A stretch of DNA of 64,000 bases, taken from positions 124,001 through 188,000 of the forward strand of contig JAGYXB010001363.1 of NCBI GenBank assembly GCA_022495005.1, written 5' to 3'. Source of the DNA: Rhyacophila brunnea (lineage: Eukaryota; Arthropoda; Insecta; Trichoptera; Rhyacophilidae). Below, in pieces: positions 1-12,400 of the stretch. A model generated the notes under the pieces. It did not search any database. It saw only the letters and a program-made list of their open reading frames with translations, and was not told the DNA's origin. The position numbers were made by a program, and so were the translations under genes. Position 1 is the stretch's first letter. The number at the start of each line of letters is the position of its first letter.

Positions 1-189
1 GAATGCTTTCTTCATGACTGCAAATCTTATATTTCTTTTGATTTTTCTATACTCACTATGAATTCATGGTTAAATGGTCCAACGGAAAGATTGCATTTTA
101 AGTAATAACGAACATTCGGTTCTCTCATACTGAAATAATATCCTGAAATTCACGTGTGATGTTTTATTTATCTCTGTTGTCTCTTCTAG

Positions 190-456
190 CGCGGCATTGT
201 GGAATCAGCCCTGATGGAGACAGAATCGTACCATTGCCAGCCGAACCGAGCTGTCTCTCCTGTCAATTCGGCAGGCAACGTGCCCAGCGGAAGCAATCTC
301 TCCTCATACCAGAGTTCTGCCACTCCGCCCGTAGCTCAGCCGCCCGCCACCCAGTCCACCTCGCTGCCCCCCGCTCAGCGGCCTTCCAATCTCGACAGCC
401 TCTCTACGCAGCGTCATCATCCTCTCACCAATATTGCACAACATGCCTCTTCGCAA
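190..456 (+). CDS. Sin3A: Sin3A exon a: Ser/Pro/Gln linker
   Basis: The acceptor follows a pyrimidine tract (TCTCTTCTAG) and the donor is CAA|GTATGT. The 89 codons start and end in phase 0 and read [17 protein letters not shown] and onward, a low-complexity Ser/Pro/Thr/Gln linker like that before PAH3 in other Sin3 proteins. The overlapping frame read from 156 is not coding. Confidence 0.8.
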
Positions 457-3400
457 GTATGTATTTTCATTGTTTTTTTTTTTTTAACATATTGTGGACA
501 TTACAAATTATATGTTTAAGACATTCACAACATGACATTTAGAAACAAAGATATAAATATAACAGTATTACATAAAAAAAAGAGATAGATCAGTAGATAA
601 ATTAGATAGGTATAGGTACAAGGAAGTACACCGGATGAGTTAAGCAGACCCATTTTAAGAATTTATAAAAGAACGTCCACCTAAACTCATTCTCACGTAG
701 GTGGAATATATCAACACCCGAAGCAATTTTGTTAAACATAGTTATCGCCCTCCCAATTGGCATTACCAGTGGCAGGTTGGTTCTGCACCTTCGGAGAATA
801 AACAACTGATTTTATTTATCAACTTATTGCTTTTGTTGTCTCTTAAATAAAGTTTCTGAATATTGGATATCCGTGGAAGGATAACTCTTTGTACCGGACA
901 CAGATCTGAGAACCACGAATGACTTGATTTTCTTCCATAACATAGTATGTATGTTCATTGTGAAGTCAACTGCTTTAGTAATTAATATGTCGTCACCGTT
1001 TTAGCAAATCCATCTATGTGCACTTTCTCAAATTGTGCAGGAGAAGGATAAAACTGAATAAAAAAATAATGTTACATTTAAACATTAAAATTATGAAGAA
1101 TGCTTTATTATAATCAGAAAATGGTCTAAGATTATTATTTTGTTTACAAAAATCTTTTATTTTAATACAAAAATAATAAAAATACAGTTTGTGATGTCAC
1201 ATAAGTTGTTTTGACCGTTTTGTAAATACACATAGTTTAATTTATTCATCAAAATGTGAATAATAATAAATTCATGAAAAACTGTTACATAAATAATAGT
1301 TGAAATATACATAGTGCGTTAGTGATAAATTGCAATATCATTTTATTAATTATTAATGCAATACTGAGATGATATTATATTTATAAGTTCGTTTACTTTC
1401 TATTAGCAGGTTTAAATGTTAGGTTATCGTAGAAATAGTGGTGATCTTTCTCTATTACACTTTTTAATTCCTGAAGATGTATGTATTTCGACTGCGATAT
1501 TGGCAATGATTCATTATATATATTACAAAGGCAGTCAAACGGTTGCACTGATAAAGTTGAGTTTGTAAAAGATTGTTCCATCTGGTAGATACTGTAACAT
1601 TTTAATATCATATACAACAGGATCTCCGGTTCGTTTTCCTGGTCTGATTGAACTTAATCCAGATTTAATCTTATCCATAATTCTTAAAAATTAAAAATCA
1701 ATGACATTAATTTTATAAGGTTGTGTTGGTCTTGCTAGCCGCATATGTGCTATATAATCAGATGGTGAATATATTGGAGGCTTAAAATACTTGTCTTAGG
1801 TGGCATGTGCACTATCGGCCTCTATCATGGTGTGGCCTTTTTCCAGAAAAAGCTGTTGAATCTCGATGTTTTTTTTCTCTAAAGATATAACTTAGAGCAG
1901 TAGCGAATAATTTATTTCGGTTTTGATATCCACACCCATCCGATATTAGAATTATTTCATTGTATTGTCCTGCTTTCGATGAGATGAGACAAATTCATTA
2001 GAAGATACATTATGAAGAATGTATATGGTGAAATTGTGTAGTTGCAGCTTTTGTTTATAATAAATTTGTGCCTGTGTTTTGGACATAGCAGCACATCTCG
2101 ATGTTTTTTCTCTCTAAAGATATAACTTAGAGCAGTAGCGAATAATTTATTTCGGTTTTGATATCCACACCCATCCGATATTAGAATTATTTCATTGTAT
2201 TGTCCTGCTTTCGATGAAATGAGACAAATTCATTAGAAGATACATTATGTAGTTGCAGCTTTTGTTTATAATACATGTGTGCCTGTGTTTTGGACATAGC
2301 AGCACACTTTGGAGATCCATTGTGATTACTAACCGGTCCAGTAATACTTCTGGTACTCTCCTTCATTTCATTTTTGGTCTTCTAGCATCTTTTTTTTTTT
2401 TAATAATGTGGCTATTGTATTCCATTTCTGAAACATTCTTCATTTTATAACTACAGCAGATGGCAGTGATGGCACACTGATCTTTACGTGGTTGGTGGAT
2501 ACTGATTTTTTGGTGGTAAATATACTGGAGTATATTCTGCTGCTTTATGACCATTTTCCAGAGACCATTTTTTATATTCATCATGCATTTGTATTTTGGA
2601 TCGGAAACACGATTCCACATATACCCTGGAGGTATTTTCTCTGCAATAATGGCTGGGAACTTTGGAATTAGATCCAACCATAATGTAACATTTTTTCCAC
2701 AAATCTCTCCGTTTTGATTTTTGGTTGCACTACCAATTATTTATCTTCAGTCAGATTCTTATTACCTGTCATTGTTGCTTTCAATTGGCCACTGTCATCG
2801 AGACGCTTGTAGTTGTTTATCCAACTTTTAAATTAATTCTCGCCTATACCCTATTGACCATGTAGGCATCTTCCAGAAATTATTGAATATTTCCTGTCTC
2901 TTTTTTTGAGGAAGCATCTTTCAAACCGTCGTGCAAGACCATAATGCATAGCATATAGCATAGAAACAAACTATGTTTAGCCAAACTGTAAAAAAACATT
3001 ACACTCTCGATATCAAAATACCATCTATATGTTACTATATATATACACATAGTTGTTTTTGTGAACCGTGGTTTTTGAACCTTACACATAGCTGTTTTTT
3101 ATTTTTTGAAATAACTTCGGAGCGAGTTTACCCAACACATAGATCATTTTACTGGCCTATAGAGAAAAAAATAAGGAATGACTTGGTATTTAAAAGTCAT
3201 TTTTGATAAAAGTGACACATAGATGGTTTTGCTAAAACGGTGACGATGTATTGTTAAATGAAAACTTAAATCCGTTTAATGCTGTAACGTGTCAACAGCT
3301 AATGATGATTTCATTTTTTTCACACAGGTATCATCACATCATCATCAAAAACATTCCGGATCATCTCACCATAGCAGCTCCAATTTGACTTCTTCCACCC

Positions 3401-6400
3401 ATCATCTCAAGCGATCACCGAGCTTTTCTTCAAATAATCAACTCGGTGGTAAGTGCCGTAATCTAATATAGCAAAGTTTTTCACAGCCGTTGTCACGACA
3501 CCAGCATAATCCAAACTCTGAAATGTCAACAAAATATATAGATAAGTAAAATGAGGAATAAGCAGAAATATTTGTTGCATCCATCTATCAGTTGCAAATA
3601 TACTATACAATGCAGCGATTTAATTATTGTTTAACACATTTATTGTTGACTAGTTAATTACCAATTAATTACCACATTTAAATGTCATGTTAATTATATC
3701 GAATGGCCAACTAATGTAAACGTGTCAGCAGTAAATGAGTTTAGTATGAAAAAAATGTTATGCTCGCCGTTTCAACATTAATGTTTCAACTGAACGGTTA
3801 CACTGATTACAGTGACAGCCATGCGAAGCGAGACAACTGCAAAGCTGTTCACACTTCGCAAACAGATGTTTTCTTATTAATCATGTTGTTTTCGTATTCA
3901 ACGAATAATTCACAAGATTTGAGAATGCAACATTCTTTATTGAACGTATTAATGTAACATCATTATAATTTGAAAAAAAGAATGCCCCCGCATCCAACGG
4001 ACTCGCGCCAATCCAATGTTAAATAATGTTGCATTGACACATAAAGTTATCTTCATTTTCTGTTGAAAGCCAACTTCAATCACATAGTTGATATGTTGTA
4101 GTTGTGTAGAGTTTTTATGTGTGACTCACTTTATGGCTAGTAATGTAGTCTGAGATTCCACCAATTCTGGAGGCTATGCTCTGCACCTGGTGAAATTCAG
4201 TGCACTGCCATATTGGCAACATAGATACAGTGAAACCTCATTAATAAGAACACAGATATTTCGAAATTCACCGTAAATTGAAAATTCGTATTAATGAGGT
4301 TTTACTGTAATTGTTTTTTTGACCAGGCTCCGGAGGTGGACCGACGGCTCCCAAGAAGTTAAAGCTGTACTCGCCTAGAGACGTGTCTTATGCTGAGGCT
4401 GCCAAGCGAGGGACTCCTAACGATTTTGAGTTCTTTGAGAAGGTTCGAAAAGCGCTTCGAAGTCAGGAAGCCTATGACAATTTCCTAAGGTAGTTTTTTT
4501 TTTATTACAGTGCTATACGACGCTACAGATCTGAGCCAAAAGACAAAGAGACGACAGTTTAGCAAAAATGGGTTATCGTTGTGAATAATAATTTTTGTTA
4601 TCGGCACGTCCACGTATAGGACACTGATAATGACATTCGCACCTCATATATAACTCATTTTTGCCAAAATATCCGTTATACTCTTTTGGGTTGGCATCCT
4701 TGATTGATCTTATTTTAAATTGCTTAATCCAGAAATTGTTGCTTACGGCCTTTTGACATAGCATTCGCAATGTGATAGTGTAATTTTTATTTTGTGTTGT
4801 ATTGGATAAGTAGATTGATACTTCATATTATTTTCTAATGGCGTATATTATGTTTCAATTGGCTTGCATATCATTGCTTTACTTGTTAATCGATCAATCA
4901 AAAATTAATTGTCAATCGTTCTTTCAGATGCTTGCTGCTTTTCACAAATGAAATCGTTTCAAAGACAGAGCTGCTGTGTGTGACGACACCCTTCTTCCAG
5001 CGCAACCCTGAGTTGCAGCGGTGGCTCCGGGAGTTCCTCGGGCCGCCTGCGTCTCCCCCTTCCCCCGCCCATCAGCTGCCCTCTTCTGAGCAGCCCGCGG
5101 GACATGCACATTCCCATGGCACCCCCTCTGACAGTAATCCTGCCTCCCAGCATCATCAGCCCCACCATCAACTCCATTCGGTGTCTATCGGCAACGGTAT
5201 GCATCCTTACCACCCGACCCCCGTGCACCCGTACAGCTCTCTTTCTCAGGGTGAGTAGTTCATTTAAATGATTAAGTCAACTGTTTTGCGCCTCACACTC
5301 GCAAAATATCATAATAGCAAAACATCAGAATAATTAAATATCATCAGTTGATTAGCAAAACATCAGAATAATTAAATATCATCAGTTGATGTGTAAATAA
5401 ATTGTTTTTAACCTTACATAGTTTTTGTTAAGACCAGGGCTTCCAACTGGAACTGAACTGAATACCGGAAAAACCGTTAATTTTGTACAAACAAAAACCG
5501 AACCGATATATATATATTTTTTTACTTGTACCGGAACGAAAACCGAAATGAAAAAAATAACGGTTTGATGCTTTGGTTAAAACCTTCTCATTTCCTTTAA
5601 TCTGAAATAGTCATACAATCCATGTAATTTATAGATTACAGACAGATTAGACTTTATCAATAATTTATAATATTCATTTGAATTGCAGGATATGGAGTGG
5701 GCATGTATTCATCTGGCGGTGAGCGCTATACCGGAGAGATGGATACTTTGGGACTAGCCGGAGCTCAACTCCGGCAAGACCGACCCCAGGGTGATGCCGC
5801 CATGGAAGTTGGTTAGTTATGAATGGTTTACGTTAATTATTTTCTCGAATATGCATAATAATGCAGATATTGCTGTATCTTGCATCGAATGTACTATCAG
5901 TTATGGGATTAAATGGTTTATTGACATGTTTCTAGATTTGACAACGTGCAAGCGCTTGGGCACATCGTATTGTGCATTACCACGTGGCTCTGCGGAATCA
6001 GCTTCAAGGAGATGTTCCGGCCGGACTGCCCTGTGTCGGGACGTGTTAAACGACTCGTGGGTTAGTTTTCCCACGTGGGCTGAGGATTCCACATTTGTCA
6101 CCTGCCGTAAGACTCAATATGAAGAATGCATTTATCGGTGTGAGGATGAAAGATTTGAGGTTTGTGTATTTTATCTCCCATGTCTGCTGTATTTCAATAT
6201 TGAAAATATATCATTGAACTATATGTCATTATAAGTTTGATTTGATCCGTGCCTTTTTTACAGTTGGATGTGGTGATAGAAACAAATGCATCGACAATCC
6301 TCGCCTTAGAAGGAGTTTACAAGAAGATTTGCCGAATGACGGCTGACGAAGCATCTCGATATCGCTTGGATGACTGCCTCGGCGGATCAAGTCCTACCAT

Positions 6401-9400
6401 CCACCAGAGGGCGCTGCATAGAATATATGGAGAGAAGGTATTAAACATTCCTTCACCTATATAAAATAATTAATTATGTAGACCTTCTTGGTGACTGAAT
6501 TTTGTCATTGGCATCGGCACAATTTGGGTGGCATTTTATTATTACATACATTGATTTATGAGTGATTAAAATTCTTTTTTCTTTACTTGGTTTCTATTAT
6601 CTAACATATTATTTTGTGACCGTGCTCTTGATTTGAAAAAATAATTCTGTATTTTCCAGATGCAGGATTCTTAATTTGTGACCGGCTAATGACATTGAAA
6701 TGGAATTATTAATTTTTTTTCTTCCAGGCTCCTGATATAATTGCCGGACTGAAAAAGAATCCACTCGTGGCTGTTCCTGTTGTGCTGAGAAGACTCCGGG
6801 CCAAAGAAGAAGAGTGGCGGGACGCACAAAAGGTTTAATTTTATTACGTAGCCTACAACTAATCTGAGACATTGATAAATAAATGTATTCAGTTTATTCC
6901 TTTGAATTTTAATATCTTTCTTTTTTCAGGGCTTCAATAAACAGTGGCGTGAACAGAACGAGAAGTACTATCTCAAGTCATTGGACCACCAGGGAGTGAA
7001 CTTCAAGCAGAATGATCTCAAAGCTCTCCGGTCCAAGAGTCTCTTCAATGAGATTGAGTCAATCTATGATGAGGTGAGGCTTCTGTAATTAACTATTCCG
7101 TGTGGCTAGCTTGTACTGTGGACGTCACTTGAGAAGGTGGCTCACTCTGATGACTGGATGAGGCATTGCTACTGTATACTGCAAAATCATTGTAATATAA
7201 GCAAAACAATCGAAGACTTTAATTCTGTGTTTATCAATATTATTTTATTTCATAATAAACCATACCAAAAATTAAATCAATTTCTTGAGTGTATCGATTG
7301 TGATCAAGGGTAAGGGTTGTTTGTGTTGGCATGAGACCAGCCTGGGAAATTTCAATTTTTCCAAAATAAAATTGTAACATTTTGTTGTATGGTATTTATG
7401 AACATTGAAAAAATGTATTTATATGGCCCCAAATGAATCCGATTGTTGAATATTGAATCGCTCGGAAGGCGATTAAAATGCAATGGAACGTAAAGTAAAA
7501 TTTCAGTAATATTATATTTTGAATCTAAACAATATGTGTGTGCTTTATATATAATATATTGTATATATATTTCATGATTTGCAATCAGCTGTATTAATGA
7601 AATTTCTAGTAAAATGGTGGAATAATTAATCAAAAAGTTTACTGACAACACGTAAAATGTTTTCAGAGACGGGACCAGATGGCGAGTGGGGGTTCGGTTC
7701 TATCGTCTTGCGGTAAGAACAGCAGCGGGCCGCACCTTTCGGCACAATGTGGGCCAGGTGGAGCCGCATTGCTAGGGGACGCGGCAGACCTTCTGATCCA
7801 CCACGTGCGGCGCCAGACAGCCATCCAGAAGCAGGAGAAACAGCGCATCAAACAATTGCTGCGACACTTCCTGCCTGACCTCTACACTCACCCCAGAATG
7901 CCGCTCAGCGATGACGAGAGGGACGATGGTCTGTTGCATTCTTCAGTAAAAATCTATTTGGTTTTTTTAGCGTACACTCTTACCCATGTATCAGAAAATA
8001 TAATAATTTTGTTTTTGCTGTGGATTTGCAATGACTGTATAACATAATTATTTTACCACTTTCAGATGAGAAGGAATCGGCTGATGTCGCTCCGGACAGT
8101 CCGGGTTCCGTTACAGAAGAAACCAAAAATCCTTCCGGAAATTCCGCTCTGCCCGATGGGAGCGCTATGAGTGATGCAGACCTGACTGTCGGAGGGGAGA
8201 GGGACAGTCGACTCTCTTCAGCTCCCTCTTTCGGTTTGTTGTCCACGCCTGCTGATAAATCAGCCAAACCGGATATAAAACAAGAGAAAGATGTGAGTAC
8301 TTCAGTCTCTATAATTCTTTTACCCATCGAGTGGAGTGAGTTACTTTGTGTAATATTGTAATATAATTATATTGAGAAGAGAGAATATCTTATTCTACCC
8401 GTGCATCGTTGGCAAAGGCCACATTGGACCGTAGTTTCTTCCCGAGAATTCTCTTCACTCTCATATTTTCTGTCCAAACAGTCAAGTTGTCATCCGACCG
8501 CTGAATGTTCAGCCAGTCAATGGATCTATGCCCACTCAGTACTCATTCATTGTTAATAATTGTGTCAATTTTAATTAATTAATTTCAATTAATTCTGCAA
8601 ATATATCATAATTTCACTATCACATTATTATCATTTGATTAAAATATTTATCTTTTTATCGGTCGCAGGCTTCTTCGGACTCTGACAACCCGATCAACTC
8701 TCAGGAGGTGATCCGGATGGCTCGCAAGATAAAATATCAGGAGAACAAAGAGAATCTCCGGAGAGTCGCAGTCAGAAACAACAGCGCTGATTCAGCTGAA
8801 GCCAAAGGTAAATGAGCATTTATAACCAGGTGTAAAGTCCCCTATCCAAATGAAATGAGTTTGTGCAACTCAATTCAAAGATATTGTCAATAATAAATAA
8901 TGCAATAAACAAATACAGTATAACCCCTATTTTACGCTTTTTAAGGGACTGAAAAAAAAAACTTAATTGGAGGGAAAATGTAAAAGGGGGTAGTTTGTTG
9001 CATTTTTGTTTTTTTGTTATGTAATTCTCTTTCAAGATTATATAAACATTTAAAAGTGTCATCTTGAATATCAGCAAAGCTTGTAAAGCTCTTTGCTTCT
9101 TCTTTTGTTGGAATATCAATCTCTTCTTCATCAGACAGTTCTTCAGCAGACAAGTCTGCTGGTGTTAAATGACTGTCGCTCGCCGACCAATCACCGTGCG
9201 CCGTTCTAAAGACACAGAGTTTTCCCTCCAAACACCTTACGCCGTTCGAATGTCACGACCCAATCATTGTCAAGCGCGTGTAACTCGCATATTTTGAATA
9301 TTTCTGACGTAAATCGCGGGAAAGAAAAACGTAAATGCGGGTATTAAATGTACTGAAATACATCGGGACTGGAAAATTACACGCAATTGCCGGGAAAACG

Positions 9401-12400
9401 TGAATTCCGGGCACGTAAAAACGAGGTTATACTGTAATACAATAATTGTCGGATTGAGAATAAAATTATTATAATCATTTACAAGAAATCAAGGGTGCTA
9501 AACCAAAGCACATAGTCAAAATTAGTTACTTATGGGGATAGATTACATATTTAGAATGTCATTCAGAATCTCAAAAGTTAGTCATTCCGATTTTTTGGCA
9601 GGTTGGTTCGTTGGCTTTGTTTCCTGCCTAAACTATTATATTGACCTTATGGTAATACGGTGCACTATTTATAACACCCTTTTGGGTTAGCGTTGTTGAT
9701 ATGTTCGATTTAATTAATTGGTCCTTTGGCAATTGCTAATGACTTCTTTATTATTATTGTAAAAATGATAAATTGTGTTTGCGCAGAAACCACGCATTCC
9801 TCAAAATCGTCAGAGAGCAGTTTGAAGGGTTCGGGCAGACGGAGAGAAGGTTCTTCCGATAGCTCCAGCCGGATCAAATGTGAACCCTCCTCTGTTGATG
9901 CCAATATGAATGCTGATTCCTTCGACAAAGACAATAAGGTGAGTGGTGATTACATTAACATTGCTTGAACCGAAGAATATACATTTCAGTTGCACTGTTC
10001 AAGAGTTCTAGGTTACCTGTGTTATTGTGCATATTGTGTTTTCGCCTCCAAATTTTTTCCATCCATAGAAGGTCACTTGATAACCATGTGAATTTACTTA
10101 AAATTATTTAATATGAAATAATATTTATGGGGAATAGTTATTACTTATTAGCCATTCGCCCAACCCTTTGGGTCCTTGCTCTGCACAGGATAAAATACAC
10201 ACGAAAGAACATGCAATATTTTGACATGGCTTTTTAATTTACACAAAGATGGCGCGGCGCCACTCTATTAACTAAGCCAACCGGTGTTGGTAAAAAAGTA
10301 GATTTTTATTGAATACATTGGTATCATCAAAATAATGTCTACCTCTGTGTAAGGTTCTTGCACCTCTAATCATTTTAAAAACTAACTCACCGTGTTTTTT
10401 TGTAAATCTCAAAATTACAGGGATCTTGATTTAAGAGATTCATTTTGGTTGTTTGAAATCATGCACATATGAGATAATTTAAGATTAATTAGTAAGTGCA
10501 GTTTAAAAAAAATGTTGTCGACTGTTGGAGCAGGCTGCACAGAACCAGCAACAACAACCTGTGGTGTTCTTTGGGAGCGGTCACTGGTACGTGTTCCTGC
10601 GACTCCACACTGTGCTGTGCCAACGGTTGGCTAGCATGAAGGCGCTGGCACACCAGTTACAGAAGGACGAGGCGGGCGATGCCCGGCTGCGCCGGCCCGC
10701 CACTGCTGTCGCCCTCCGACTCAAGCCCGACAGTGAGTAACTTCCCACTATATCTTGTCAAAAAAATGTCATCAATTTCTCAATGCCACTATTTATTGTA
10801 AAATGCCTCACTATTAGTTTGTACTCGATGTGCGATTGAGACCTATAACTTAAAAGATTATTTTGTCCGGGGAATGGCATTGAAGAAAACCTCAGATGAA
10901 GGTAAAGAAAGGCGTACTAAGGCTAATGATTAAAGTACCTAGCTGCAGGATATTTCGCATTGCTGATTCATTTGTACCAAATAACAATTCGATTAATTTG
11001 CTGGGGCTGCACTGAGATATCGCGGTGTATTAGTGTTACGAGCATAAAGCATTTATACAATGTATGTACTGTCTCGATTCTGCGTAAATAACTAACATTT
11101 CAAAATATGACTTGCTGGATTAATTTATAATATGAACATTGTGTGTAATTTTGTAGATACTCTGCCCGTATCCCAGTACTACTCGTCCCTGTTGGAAATG
11201 GTGAGATCAGTTTTGGACGGGAACACGGATGCCCTGTCTTACGAAGACGGTCTGCGGGAGATGTTCGGCATCAACGCTTATATCGCCTTCACTCTCGACA
11301 AGGTCGTCTCCAATGCTGTGCGACAGGTTCGTTGAGAGTACTATATTTTTGCGCAAATCATTAAATTCCTGCTACACGCGAAGGTCTATTGTTTGAAGTG
11401 TCCGATGACAAATTGTTTACGAGTTCATTAGTTTACAGAGGCAGTTCTACATCCTTTTGAATAAAATTTGGAGTTTTTTTTTAAAGCTCAGAATAAACTT
11501 AATTTTACGAGTATTTCATATTATTTATTGAAATGGCGATATATTGGGAATAGATAACTTTAATGTGTGCCAATTTTCTGTGTTTAGTTGCAGCAGTGCG
11601 TACAAGAGCGCGTGGCGTCACGCTGTGTGGAGTTGCACACGCAGGAGAGAGCCAAAGGAGGGTCAGGTCTTTCAGCTGCTCACCAGAGGCGAGCCGAACG
11701 GCTGCTCCGAGAGGACCACGCTTTTAAGATCTGCATTGTGCGTACTAGTACATGTTATATTTATTTAATATTACATAGCAATATATGCCACACTATATTC
11801 ATTCATTATATCCATAACAATATGTGAATATTATCTGACAATAGGAAATCTTTCATTACTGTATATTGTAATGTATACATTTTGATATCAAAAACTAATA
11901 CCAATGAAATTAATATTTCCTTCATGTAGTCTCATTGGCTGATATTTACTTCCTTTAAAAACTAACAATGGCAGTGAAGATTGGCTAATTTTGCTAACCT
12001 TCATTGCCGTATTTTTCTTTTTAGAATATACTAATAAATCATTAATTTCTTCATACAGTATGGAGGAGAGGAGTGCCGGGTGACCTTCGAGCTTTTGGAA
12101 AGCCTTAACTCTGGAGCGGTTAACAGCAGTAGTGGTGACGGAGGGGGGAGCGGCAGCGGGGGCGGGGGAGGCCAAGGAGGGGGTGATAGCGTGAGCAAGT
12201 TCCCTGGCTCTGTCAACCCTGATGCCTCTTCGAACCTCAATTCTGGTCAACAGACTTCTGCCTCTTCTGCTTCGGCCACGTGTCCCCCTCCCTCGCGCCT
12301 CGCAGACTGGGCCTCCTACAAAGAGAAATACGCAGATCCGTCACATCTCACCGATGCTGTGTATAAGGTGAGCTCTTCCATTTCCCTTGCACTTCTTATT

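Noticed and set aside
156..542. 128-codon frame at the start of the window
   Set aside because: It crosses the acceptor at 189/190 and overlaps Sin3A exon a in another frame; the 190 frame joins in phase to the next exons.
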